Shown here: positions 1 to 6,162 of the stretch, piece by piece
Position numbering within the stretch: the first letter of the stretch is position 1
Layout of the letters: every line of letters begins with the position of its first letter
Assembly (NCBI GenBank): GCA_028277545.1
Contig: JANQGB010000044.1
Location: 1 to 8,802 of the forward strand
Length of the DNA stretch: 8,802 bases
Source of the DNA: Phycisphaerae bacterium
GTDB lineage: Bacteria; Planctomycetota; Phycisphaerae; UBA1845
Direction: 5' to 3'
The notes under the pieces: model-generated
Databases searched by the model: none
What the model was told of the DNA's origin: nothing
Seen by the model: the letters and a program-made list of their open reading frames with translations, nothing else
Made by a program: the position numbers and the translations under genes

Positions 1-635
1 GGTTGTACACCGATATGCTGGTCAACAAGCTGGTACCCGAGGAGAGTCGCGATGAATACCTGAAAACGCTGAACGATGAGTCCCAACGCCTCTCCGAGCT
101 GGTGGACGGCGTCCTCGAGTATTCACGCCTGGAACACCATTCCACCACCCTCGCACTGGCGGACACGACCGTCGGCAAGCTGCTGGACACCGCCCGGGAA
201 CGGTTCGAGCCGCTGTGTCGCAAGAGCGACCTGCGTCTGGTGGTTGACGCCGACGGCGTAGGGCAATTGCCGTGCAGAACCGATCCGGATCTGACCCTGC
301 AGATCATCGGCATCCTGATCGACAATGCCTGCAAGTACGCCCGTGACGCCGAGGATCAGCGAATCATCCTGTCAGCCGCCGACGGCCACACCGGGAAGCT
401 CAGCATTCAGGTGCGCGACTTCGGGCCGGGTGTTCCCAGGCAGGAGCGCCGACGCATCTTCCGCCCCTTCAGAAGGGGACCGGACAGTGGCAACTCCTCC
501 GGCATCGGGCTGGGGCTGGCCCTCGCCGAGCGCTGGGCAAACCTGCTGGGCGGCACCGTGAACCTGGTCGCCGACCGCAAGGATGCCCCTGGCGCCTGCT
601 TCCAGTTGCTGTTGCCGCCCACTCGGGAAGGCTGA
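1..635 (+). CDS. Sensor histidine kinase, C-terminal part (5' end outside window)
   Basis: This is the end of a two-component sensor kinase, which autophosphorylates on histidine using ATP and passes the phosphate to a response regulator. The frame is open at the left edge. The TTG at position 3 is only the first possible start, and the first residues (YTDML) look like the end of the first DHp helix, so the phospho-accepting H-box lies just outside. Counting from position 3, residues 20-45 form the second DHp helix. The ATPase domain follows: N box with DNACKYA at 107-113, G1 box DFGPGVP at 139-145, F box FRPF at 153-156, and G2 box GIGLGLAL at 167-174. All ATP-binding boxes are intact. The protein ends a few residues after the domain, so there is no attached receiver. 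It converges on the lipoprotein gene. The sensor part and partner regulator are not visible, so its signal is unknown. Confidence 0.93.
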   Translation, partial: LYTDMLVNKLVPEESRDEYLKTLNDESQRLSELVDGVLEYSRLEHHSTTLALADTTVGKLLDTARERFEPLCRKSDLRLVVDADGVGQLPCRTDPDLTLQIIGILIDNACKYARDAEDQRIILSAADGHTGKLSIQVRDFGPGVPRQERRRIFRPFRRGPDSGNSSGIGLGLALAERWANLLGGTVNLVADRKDAPGACFQLLLPPTREG

Positions 636-645
636 AATACGCTCT

Positions 646-672
646 CCGGCGGCGCGTACTCCACACCGCCGG
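646..672. terminator. GC-rich hairpin between convergent genes
   Basis: CCGGCGG at 646-652 is the exact inverse of CCGCCGG at 666-672, with a 13-nt loop. It begins 10 nt after the kinase stop codon, where a 3'-end hairpin is expected. No run of T follows on either strand, so it may stabilise the 3' end or work with Rho instead of acting as a classical intrinsic terminator. The stem is seen directly. The function is inferred. Confidence 0.4.
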
Positions 673-712
673 CCCGCCGTTGCGTGCCTGTGTTTCCGTA
701 CCTGTCGGGGGC

Positions 713-756
713 GTAGCCCACCCACCGCCGCTCGCTTCCGCCAGCGGCGCCGCTAC
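713..756 (-). terminator. Compound hairpin at the 3' end of the lipoprotein gene
   Basis: GCCGCT (727-732) pairs with AGCGGC (743-748) around a 10-nt loop, and GTAGC (713-717) pairs with GCTAC (752-756) outside it. The outer arm includes the lipoprotein stop codon (TAG, 753-755, minus strand). The position fits a transcript end for the minus-strand gene. There is no T tract after it, so intrinsic termination is uncertain. Confidence 0.35.
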
Positions 757-2012
757 TCCAGGACCACCTCGCCTGTCACGGTGTCCACCAGGACATAACC
801 CGCCGCACTGGAGAACACGTACATGGGATGCGCCACGCCGGGGTTGAGGGCCTTGAACACCGTCCACCAGGCGAAGGGCGGCTCGAAGCCGGCGTCCACC
901 GCCAGGCCCCAGGCCTCGACCACGTCCATCTCCAGGGTGGTCAGGTCAATGAACTCCTCCCCCATCGGCGGGAAGGGCAGGTCGCCGATGCTCCACTGCC
1001 CGTCGTAGGTCAGGCTCCAGGCAGGCACCTCGTTTTCGTTGACCGCCACGGCGTGGCAGTCCCACACGTTGGTGTCACCCGGCGTCATGAGATCGGCGCC
1101 GTCGCCGTTGCGTCCACCTGCCCAGATGATGATCGCGTTGGGATCCACCTGCTGTATCTCGGCGGTAGCCTCGTGGATGTACTGCAGGCTGACGCTATCC
1201 TCGCTCGGCGGGGCCATCAGCGGAGGCTCATCCGATGAACCGTCGTCCGACGTTACCTCCCCGGTATCCACGTCTTCGGTGGTCGTGTCTACGGTCGCGG
1301 TGCGGTCGCCATAATTGAACGCGTAGAGCGGGTTCGGGAAGTCGGGGTGCAGCGGGGCATACAACGACCATCCCAGGAAGTCGCTGGCCAGCCCTCCCTC
1401 GGCCAGCAATTCCCTGGCCTGGGTCTCACTCATCTCCACTTCGAGCATGTCATGATACACGACGCCGATCAACACCGAAGCGACCTGGTCCTCCCCCCAC
1501 TCCTGACCATCAAATGACAGGAACAGGGTGTTCTGCGGCGCGTCCGGATTGACCGCCACGAACTCCCAGGCCACCGTCTTGCTGCCGTCATCGTCCTGCT
1601 CGGTACCGTTTACACCGCTGGCCTGAATCACAATGGCGCCAGGATCCAAGGCCCGGGCCCGGGCAGCCGCCTGCTGAATCAGACTGCCCTCCGCCTCACC
1701 TTCTCCCTCTCCTTCCCCCTCACCTTCACCTTCGCCTTCACCTTCACCTTCACCTTCACCTTCGCCTTCGCCTTCGCCTTCACCCTCGCCCTCGGCTCCG
1801 TCCTCTGTCGGCTCGCACACCCCGGTCTGCGGGTTGCACGTCTGCCCGTCGTCACAGATTATGCCCTCGCAAGCGTCTACCGGCTGCCCATCGCCGTCGC
1901 CGCCGCCGTCGCCTCCGGATGCCGCCGGCTGGCAGCCCCAGGTCAAGACCAGCCCCACCAGTGACGTCAATATCATGCCGCCCCACAACAGCCGTTTCGC
2001 TTCGATGCTCAT
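753..2012 (-). CDS. Cys-rich lipoprotein with Glu-Gly linker and duplicated domain
   Basis: A predicted exported, probably lipid-anchored protein of 419 residues with unknown function. Residues 1-26 look like a signal peptide: K6 and R7, then a hydrophobic stretch at 8-25. C27 is the candidate lipidated cysteine, but the site (LTWGC) is not a canonical lipobox because W sits at -2. After a Gly/Asp-rich stretch comes a four-cysteine motif (C48, C53, C59, C66; C-x4-C-x5-C-x6-C), then a linker of 16 Glu-Gly pairs at 74-105. The rest is two related copies, about 115-253 and 280-417. DPGAIVIQASGVNG at 123 matches DPNAIIIWAGGRNG at 290, FDGQ at 167 matches YDGQ at 336, and NPLYAF at 227 matches HPMYVF at 395. 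Each copy ends in a VDT...TGEV segment, recalling the end of PepSY-type domains, though that link is weak. The ATG is preceded by GAGGT (2019-2023) at 6 nt. It is 264 nt downstream of glyS and probably has its own promoter. Confidence 0.88.
   Translation of the reverse strand: MSIEAKRLLWGGMILTSLVGLVLTWGCQPAASGGDGGGDGDGQPVDACEGIICDDGQTCNPQTGVCEPTEDGAEGEGEGEGEGEGEGEGEGEGEGEGEGEGEGEGEAEGSLIQQAAARARALDPGAIVIQASGVNGTEQDDDGSKTVAWEFVAVNPDAPQNTLFLSFDGQEWGEDQVASVLIGVVYHDMLEVEMSETQARELLAEGGLASDFLGWSLYAPLHPDFPNPLYAFNYGDRTATVDTTTEDVDTGEVTSDDGSSDEPPLMAPPSEDSVSLQYIHEATAEIQQVDPNAIIIWAGGRNGDGADLMTPGDTNVWDCHAVAVNENEVPAWSLTYDGQWSIGDLPFPPMGEEFIDLTTLEMDVVEAWGLAVDAGFEPPFAWWTVFKALNPGVAHPMYVFSSAAGYVLVDTVTGEVVLE
1690..1793 (-). 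repeat. In-frame hexanucleotide repeat encoding the Glu-Gly linker
   Basis: The + strand reads as a long run of CCTTCA/CCTTCG-type hexamers with a few CCCTCG-type and CTCC variants. On the coding strand it gives 16 Glu-Gly pairs (residues 74-105) followed by EAEG. The unit is six bases, so slippage would lengthen or shorten the linker by whole dipeptides without breaking the frame. The mix of GGT/GGC and GAA/GAG codons shows that the array is not perfectly homogeneous. Confidence 0.9.
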
Positions 2013-2145
2013 ACCTCGACCTCGCTTTCTGTAACAGACGAAGTGGATTTGCCAGACTCCTCCCCCGGCCGACGAACCCGCGCCCAGGCGCCGGCCGGCA
2101 GATCGCTAATATGCCTGGCGGACCGCTGCAACACAGTCTGCCTGC

Positions 2146-2161
2146 CCCTGTGACAACAGGG
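2146..2161. other. Small hairpin in the glyS-lipoprotein gap
   Basis: CCCTGT (2146-2151) and ACAGGG (2156-2161) form a 6-bp stem with a GACA loop. It lies between the lipoprotein start and the paired hairpins at 2177-2220. No T run follows. Its role is unknown. Confidence 0.3.
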
Positions 2162-2176
2162 CCTTCCGCTAATGTG

Positions 2177-2222
2177 GCACCGGCATCTTGCCGGTGCAAG
2201 CACGGGCCGCAAGCCCGTGCAA
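2177..2222 (-). repeat. Two tandem 23-nt hairpin units (REP-like)
   Basis: Two adjacent units, each exactly 23 nt, are read on the minus strand at 2222-2200 and 2199-2177. Both start TTGCAC and end TGC. The first has 8-bp arms (GCACGGGC/GCCCGTGC) with a 5-nt loop. The second has 9-bp arms (GCACCGGCA/TGCCGGTGC) with a 3-nt loop. By hand alignment they agree at 17 of 23 positions. One pair of differences, unit positions 7 and 19, is a G-C to C-G swap that keeps the stem. They lie 55 nt downstream of the glyS stop codon, where REP-type elements often sit. Repetition elsewhere in the genome cannot be judged from this window. Confidence 0.6.
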
Positions 2223-2241
2223 CCGCCTGAGTTGCGGCGAT

Positions 2242-2260
2242 CCGGCAGCGGCTCTGCCGG
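2242..2260 (-). terminator. Hairpin just downstream of glyS
   Basis: CCGGCAG (2242-2248) pairs with CTGCCGG (2254-2260) around CGGCT, and GCGG (2234-2237) can add to the stem with CCGC (2261-2264) across a bulge. It begins about 13-17 nt after the glyS stop codon on the minus strand, so it is the best candidate for the glyS transcript end. No T tract follows, but the two further hairpins behind it would reinforce a 3' end. Confidence 0.45.
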
Positions 2261-2276
2261 CCGCACGCGTAACCCG

Positions 2277-3632
2277 CTATATGTGCAACTGGTCCCGCAG
2301 ATATTCCAGGCATCGCGACTTGTCGATGCGGTCCTGGCTGGCATCGTCTCGGTTTCGTACGGTGACCGTCCCATCCTCCTTGGTCTGCCCGTCGATCGTG
2401 AAACAGAACGGGGTGCCGGCTTCGTCCATGCGGGCGTAGCGCTTGCCGATGGCCTGCTTGGCGTCGTACTGGCAGGGGTACTGCCGCCTGATTTCCTCGT
2501 AGATCGGCTGGGCTATCTCCGGCATGCCGTCCTTGGCCACCAAAGGAAAGACCGCGGCCTTGATGGGCGCCAGGCGTGGGTGGAAGTTCATGAATTCTTT
2601 GCTGGCCCGCGACTCGTCGTACGTATAAGCCTCGGTAATGAAGGCCAGCACGCTACGGTCCACCCCGCCGGAAGGCTCGATGACGTAGGGAACGTAACGC
2701 TCTTTGCGCTCCGCATCGAAGTAGGACAGGTCCTTGCCGCTGTGCTCGATGTGGGCCTTGAGATCGAAGTCCGTGCGGTTGGCGATGCCCTCCAGTTCGC
2801 TCAGTCCGAACGGGAAGTCGTACTCGACGTCGGCACAGGCCTTGGCATAGTGGGCCAGTTCGTCTCCCTCGTGGTTCCGCAGGCGGAGCAGGTCACTGGT
2901 CAAACCCAGCCCGGTGTACCAACTGTGGCGCAGGTCACGCCAGAACTCGTACCAGATGGCGGCCTCTTCGGGATGGCAGAAGAACTCGATCTCGTACTGC
3001 TCGAACTCCCGCGACCGGAAGGTGTAGTTCCTGGGATTGATCTCGTTACGGAAGCTTTTGCCGATTTGGGCGATGCCCAGCGGCAGCTTCACGCGGCTCG
3101 AATCCACCACGTTCTTGAAGTTTGCGAAGATGCCCTGTGCCGTCTCGGGCCGCAGATACGCTATCGAAGTCGCGTCCTGTAGGGCCCCGATGTGGGTCTG
3201 GAACATGAGGTTGAATTCGCGCGGCTCGGTCAGATCGCAGTCGGCGTGCTGGCCGACCATCTTGGACGGCTTCTTGGGGCAGGGCGTCTCATCGATCTGG
3301 TCGGCCCGGAAGCGTCCCTTGCAGCACTTGCAGTCCACCATCGGATCGCTGAACCCCCCGACATGGCCCGATGCTTCCCAGACCTTGGGGTTCATGATGA
3401 TCGAGCAGTCCACACCGACCATCTGGAACTCGCGTCCGTCGGGGCCAGGCGGGTGGTTGCGCACCATGTCGTTCCACCAGGCTTCTTTGATGTTGCGCTT
3501 CAGTTCCGTACCCAGCGGGCCATAGTCCCAAAAGCCGCCGATGCCGCCGTATATCTCGCTGGACTGAAAGATGAAGCCGCGCCGCTTGCACAGGGCGACG
3601 ATCTTGTCCATGGTGGTGGCTGGTGCTGCCAT
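2277..3632 (-). CDS. glyS: Glycyl-tRNA synthetase, dimeric class II type
   Basis: This enzyme charges tRNA-Gly with glycine using ATP, in the cytoplasm. It is the single-chain (alpha-2) type, not the alpha/beta tetrameric type. The frame is open to 3719, but the start chosen is the ATG at 3630-3632, preceded by AAGGA (3641-3645) with 8 nt spacing; this gives 451 residues, normal for the family. Visible parts: N-terminal GFWDYGPLGTELK (33-45), VWEASGH (84-90), a probable zinc site with C101/C104 (CKCC) and further cysteines at 118 and 132, RPETAQGIF (161-169), class II motif 2 around FRNE (194-197) to EQYEIEFF, and motif 3 with GVDR (323-326). The anticodon-binding domain follows from about 355 to the end. 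All key motifs are intact. It has a wide gap on both sides, so it is likely a single-gene transcript. The call is very secure; only the start could differ (an in-frame ATG lies 7 codons in). Confidence 0.97.
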   Translation of the reverse strand: MAAPATTMDKIVALCKRRGFIFQSSEIYGGIGGFWDYGPLGTELKRNIKEAWWNDMVRNHPPGPDGREFQMVGVDCSIIMNPKVWEASGHVGGFSDPMVDCKCCKGRFRADQIDETPCPKKPSKMVGQHADCDLTEPREFNLMFQTHIGALQDATSIAYLRPETAQGIFANFKNVVDSSRVKLPLGIAQIGKSFRNEINPRNYTFRSREFEQYEIEFFCHPEEAAIWYEFWRDLRHSWYTGLGLTSDLLRLRNHEGDELAHYAKACADVEYDFPFGLSELEGIANRTDFDLKAHIEHSGKDLSYFDAERKERYVPYVIEPSGGVDRSVLAFITEAYTYDESRASKEFMNFHPRLAPIKAAVFPLVAKDGMPEIAQPIYEEIRRQYPCQYDAKQAIGKRYARMDEAGTPFCFTIDGQTKEDGTVTVRNRDDASQDRIDKSRCLEYLRDQLHI

Positions 3633-3658
3633 CAACTCGTTCCTTTGTCTGTGAGCCC

Positions 3659-3688
3659 ATAATCTGCCGGCCCGGAGCCGGCGGCCAA
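3659..3688 (-). promoter_or_regulatory. Candidate sigma-70-type promoter of glyS with palindromic spacer
   Basis: On the minus strand TTGGCC (3683-3688, 4/6 to TTGACA) is followed after 18 nt by GATTAT (3659-3664, 4/6 to TATAAT). Start of transcription would be near 3652, just ahead of the AAGGA ribosome site. The spacer is almost wholly a perfect inverted repeat, GCCGGC-CCGGA-GCCGGC (3666-3682), which could be an operator or chance in GC-rich DNA. Promoter rules in this lineage are not known to me, so confidence is low. Confidence 0.35.
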
Positions 3689-3885
3689 CGTCAGACTCGA
3701 CCTGCCGCACTGACCGCAAAGGGCGGCTTGTACCACATCATCGGCTGACGACAAAGAGAAGTGTGGCCTCTGGAGGCGCGCGGCGCAACTCGCGGCGGGG
3801 CAGTAGGTTGCCCAACCAGCGGCTTGAGAGTGGGCGCCGCGAATCAGCGCACCGTCACACCTCCCACAAACCGCACAGACGTATC

Positions 3886-3912
3886 TTGCCGTAACTAGCT
3901 GTCGAGGATAAT
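3886..3912 (+). promoter_or_regulatory. Candidate promoter of the small ORF
   Basis: TTGCCG (3886-3891) and GATAAT (3907-3912, 5/6 to TATAAT) are separated by 15 nt, slightly shorter than ideal. The only other readily visible -10-like element in this AT-poor gap is the GATTAT assigned to glyS on the minus strand. Transcription would begin near 3919, leaving a leader of about 77 nt before the small ORF. Confidence 0.35.
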
Positions 3913-3979
3913 GTTACAGTCGTCGCCCGGCATAGGAGCTCACCGCTCCGCCTGGCGCGCCGGTTGCAGATAGCAGGGT

Positions 3980-3986
3980 GGAGGAG
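3980..3986 (+). promoter_or_regulatory. Strong Shine-Dalgarno sequence of the small ORF
   Basis: GGAGGAG ends 9 nt before the ATG at 3996. Its match to the 16S anti-Shine-Dalgarno sequence is among the best in the window, which is the main reason for calling the small ORF. Confidence 0.6.
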
Positions 3987-3995
3987 AAAGAAGCC

Positions 3996-4082
3996 ATGAG
4001 CAGGTACGACGTCTACTGGTTCTTCCGACGAAAGCTGAAGATTATCGCCCTGACCGCTGTGACCTACGCAGCGCTTTGCTAG
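3996..4082 (+). CDS. Small ORF, 28 residues, possible membrane peptide
   Basis: A short reading frame that I do not recognise. It runs ATG to TAG and encodes 28 residues. It begins MSRYDVYWFF, has a basic patch RRKLK at 11-15, then a hydrophobic stretch IIALTAVTYAALC to the end, finishing in a cysteine. This looks like a tiny membrane-associated or amphipathic peptide with the basic patch before a short hydrophobic helix. Support comes from the GGAGGAG ribosome site at 9 nt, from 22 of 28 codons ending in G or C, from a candidate promoter upstream, and from a hairpin 9 nt after the stop. It stands alone: divergent from glyS and convergent with the chemoreceptor gene. It is below the length most annotation methods accept. 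It might instead be a leader peptide, but no gene follows on the + strand until 7735. Function unknown. Confidence 0.5.
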   Translation: MSRYDVYWFFRRKLKIIALTAVTYAALC

Positions 4083-4090
4083 GTACGACC

Positions 4091-4117
4091 GGGGCGGCTG
4101 GCACTCCCTGCCGCTCC
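4091..4117 (+). terminator. Candidate terminator hairpin after the small ORF
   Basis: GGGGCGGC (4091-4098) pairs with GCCGCTCC (4110-4117) over 8 positions with one G-T wobble, around an 11-nt loop. It starts 9 nt after the small ORF stop codon. The following bases, TTCCGGTGTGTT, are only mildly T-rich. The rest of 4118-4208, up to the stop of the chemoreceptor gene, shows nothing I can name. Confidence 0.35.
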
Positions 4118-4208
4118 TTCCGGTGTGTTAACTTGGCTCCCTCGGCCTGGGGACGGGGCAGGAGAAACTGCTGCGTCTTCAGGCCGCCTCTTTTCTTGGC
4201 CCCGCAGG

Positions 4209-6020
4209 TCAGTCGGGCAGTTGCCCACCCTCCGTGATAAGCGACATGGAATCCTGTTGACTTGGCTCCTGCTGATCGACAGAGGCACCGGGTGCGTCTG
4301 TGCGTCCGTCGGTCAAGGCCACCAGGTCTGCCACCAGGCCCTTGACGAACCTGGCCTGGGCGGAGAGCTCCTCGGAGGCCGAGGCCGACTGCTCGGCGTG
4401 GGCGGCGTTGGCTTGCGTGGCCTTGTCGATCTGCGAAATGGCCGTGGTCACCTGGTCTACCCCCTGGGCCTGCTCGTTCGAGGCCTTACTGATCTGGGCG
4501 ATAAGCGAGGCAACCTCCGACGCTGAACTCCTGATGTCGTTGAAACTCGTGCTGGTGGCGTTGTTGGCCTCCACGCCGCGCGTGACGCGCTGCACGGTCT
4601 GCTCGATTAGGCTGCCGGTCTCACCGGCCGAAGTGGCGGCGCGCTGGGCCAGACTGCGAACCTCGTCGGCAACCACGGCGAAGCCCTTGCCATGCTCGCC
4701 GGCGCGGGCTGCTTCGACCGCGGCGTTAAGGGCCAGGAGGTTGGTCTGGAAGGCGATGTCCTCGATGACCTGGATAATCCGGCTGATCTGATCGCTCGCG
4801 GCGGAAATCTCGTTCATCGCGGCAGAGGCGTCCGTCATGGCGCTTGTCCCGTCGGCCACGGTACTCTGCGTGCTCTCCATCTGCGAATGGGCCTCTTGGG
4901 CGTTACCGGCGTTGGTCCGCGTGACAGCAGCCATCTCTTCCAGGGCGGCGGACGTTTCCTCCAGGGAGGCTGCCTGATCGCTGGCACTCTTGGCCGAGTG
5001 TTGGGCCGACGAGGCTACCTGCGTCGCTACTTCCGAGACGCGGTCAGCACCCTCGGTCAGGCCGGCCACCACGCGCTGAATCGCTTGCGTGATCCTGCGG
5101 GTCGTCAGGACCGCCAGGAGCAGGCCGACCAGCACCGCACCGCCGGCAATGGCTCCCAGGTAGAACTTGGCGCGGGCGTTATTCGCACGCAAGGTCTGCG
5201 CATACTCGTTCTGAGAAGTCTCGATTCTCTCCGCGAAGGCGCTGTTAAGGTTGGCGGCCGCGGCGCGCAGCGTTTCGGTGGTCTGACCAAGTTGGGCGAC
5301 CAGAGTCTGTTTCTCCCCGGTCGCCGTGACAAGTTCACCGAAGGTCCGAGCGTAGGTTGCCATACGCTCTTTGATCCCGCTCTTGGTGTCGCGGCTCATG
5401 CTGCCGCTCAGCAAGTCGTCGTCGAACTGAGGCAGCAGGTCATTAAAGCGGGTCGCAGCCTCCTGTTTAGAAGCCAGCAGAAACTCCAGCTCGCTCTGGC
5501 GCAGGAGCAGCAAGTCCACGTTGAGGATCTGATCGTCCTCTTCGAGAACGATGTTCATGACCGCCTCGGCCTCGTCCCGCATCGCCTGGCGCAGGCCGGA
5601 GGTCTCATCCGCGCCGCAACGTTCGCAGATTTCAGCTACCCGGGTGAATCCCTGTTGGTAATTGTCCACCTGTTCGTCGAGTTTGTTCAGGCATTTCACG
5701 TTGGTTGCATCGGTGGCTCCCTGGCGCACCTCACCGATCACGCTGCGCATCTCGGCTAGAATTGCGTGCAGGCCCTCGGCCGTCAGCGGATCGTAGGACC
5801 CCAGGTAGGACCGCTCTTTCTCGCGCAGCGTGGTACACAGGTCGCCAATGTGTTCGATCTGCGCCTTGCTGGCAGCGATCTGTTCGGAAGCAGTACGGAA
5901 CTCGTCGGCCGCCTGTTCCTGACTCGACAGGGCGAAGAAGCCGCCGACCGCCACCGCCGCACTCGAGGCCAGAAGGAGGGTGGATAGTGTGCCGATACGC
6001 TTACCGATGGTCCATCTCAT
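4209..6020 (-). CDS. Methyl-accepting chemotaxis protein without a complete HAMP domain
   Basis: An inner-membrane chemoreceptor of 603 residues that would control CheA through CheW. It has a first membrane segment at about 10-32, a helical periplasmic sensor at 33-285, and a second membrane segment at about 286-306 (FYLGAIAGGAVLVGLLLAVL). The sensor is about 250 residues and mostly helical, the size of the HBM (helical bimodal) type; that assignment is inference. It contains C62, C110, C132 and C135, the last two as CxxC. After TTRRI the chain goes straight into the coiled coil, with no second HAMP helix or the usual GDL/DEIG pattern. Methylation-type segments (ASLEETSAALEEMA, 351-364) and the conserved hairpin tip are present (EDIAFQTNLLALNAAVEAAR, 420-439). 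No C-terminal CheR-binding pentapeptide is seen. The ATG at 6018-6020 has only a weak AGGG 10 nt upstream. It lies 142 nt after the binding-protein gene on the same strand. Confidence 0.95.
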   Translation of the reverse strand: MRWTIGKRIGTLSTLLLASSAAVAVGGFFALSSQEQAADEFRTASEQIAASKAQIEHIGDLCTTLREKERSYLGSYDPLTAEGLHAILAEMRSVIGEVRQGATDATNVKCLNKLDEQVDNYQQGFTRVAEICERCGADETSGLRQAMRDEAEAVMNIVLEEDDQILNVDLLLLRQSELEFLLASKQEAATRFNDLLPQFDDDLLSGSMSRDTKSGIKERMATYARTFGELVTATGEKQTLVAQLGQTTETLRAAAANLNSAFAERIETSQNEYAQTLRANNARAKFYLGAIAGGAVLVGLLLAVLTTRRITQAIQRVVAGLTEGADRVSEVATQVASSAQHSAKSASDQAASLEETSAALEEMAAVTRTNAGNAQEAHSQMESTQSTVADGTSAMTDASAAMNEISAASDQISRIIQVIEDIAFQTNLLALNAAVEAARAGEHGKGFAVVADEVRSLAQRAATSAGETGSLIEQTVQRVTRGVEANNATSTSFNDIRSSASEVASLIAQISKASNEQAQGVDQVTTAISQIDKATQANAAHAEQSASASEELSAQARFVKGLVADLVALTDGRTDAPGASVDQQEPSQQDSMSLITEGGQLPD

Positions 6021-6036
6021 TGTGATTCTGCCCTAA

Positions 6037-6068
6037 TCTGCTGCCTGGTCTGGTCTGCTGCCCTGGTC
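6037..6068 (-). repeat. Tandem direct repeat in the chemoreceptor leader
   Basis: On the + strand TCTGCTGCCTGGTC (6037-6050) is followed 17 nt later by TCTGCTGCCCTGGTC (6054-6068), identical but for one inserted C. A third, weaker copy (TCTGCCC, 6027-6033) overlaps the presumed ribosome site of the chemoreceptor gene. On the transcript this is a series of GGGCAG/AGGCAG motifs just ahead of the ATG. It could be a regulator or RNA-protein binding site, or simple slippage. Confidence 0.5.
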
Positions 6069-6110
6069 GCGAGCTGAACGCGCCGCGGTCCAAGTCGGCA
6101 ACGTTGGGCT

Positions 6111-6144
6111 CCCGGCAGGCCGCAATCTGCGGCGGAGCGCCGGG
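6111..6144 (-). other. Intercistronic two-tier hairpin between binding protein and chemoreceptor
   Basis: The inner stem GCCGCA (6119-6124)/TGCGGC (6128-6133) has a 3-nt loop. The outer stem CCCGGC (6111-6116)/GCCGGG (6139-6144) encloses it across small bulges. It begins about 19 nt after the binding-protein stop codon. No T tract follows on the minus strand, so it may be a processing or stability element that sets different mRNA levels for the two genes, or a Rho-assisted terminator. Confidence 0.5.
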
Positions 6145-6162
6145 TACTGGTTTCTGGCCCGT

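Larger units (their letters stand above)
3633..3995. other. Divergent intergenic region between glyS and the small ORF
   Basis: These 363 nt hold no convincing gene beyond the leaders of the flanking genes. Candidate promoters point both ways (3659-3688 for glyS, 3886-3912 for the small ORF). A short palindrome, GGTTG-CC-CAACC, sits at 3806-3817. No tRNA-like fold or T-box hallmark was recognised in the glyS leader. About 3720-3880 is otherwise featureless to the eye. Confidence 0.5.

Noticed and set aside
3..5. TTG at position 3 as the start of the histidine kinase
   Set aside because: It falls inside the DHp domain after the missing H-box, so the gene must begin before the window.
2172..3182. 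336-codon open frame on the + strand, antisense to glyS
   Set aside because: Long antisense frames are expected opposite GC-rich genes. The translation has no recognisable family features, while the minus strand encodes a complete glycyl-tRNA synthetase.
4002..4089. 9-bp direct repeat AGGTACGAC at 4002-4010 and 4081-4089 flanking the small ORF, as in a target-site duplication
   Set aside because: A 9-bp match within about 100 bp is expected by chance a few times in a window this size, and nothing between the copies resembles an insertion element.
4692..5759. 355-codon open frame on the + strand, antisense to the chemoreceptor
   Set aside because: Same reason: it is a mirror of the GC-biased codons of an evident chemoreceptor and shows no domain.
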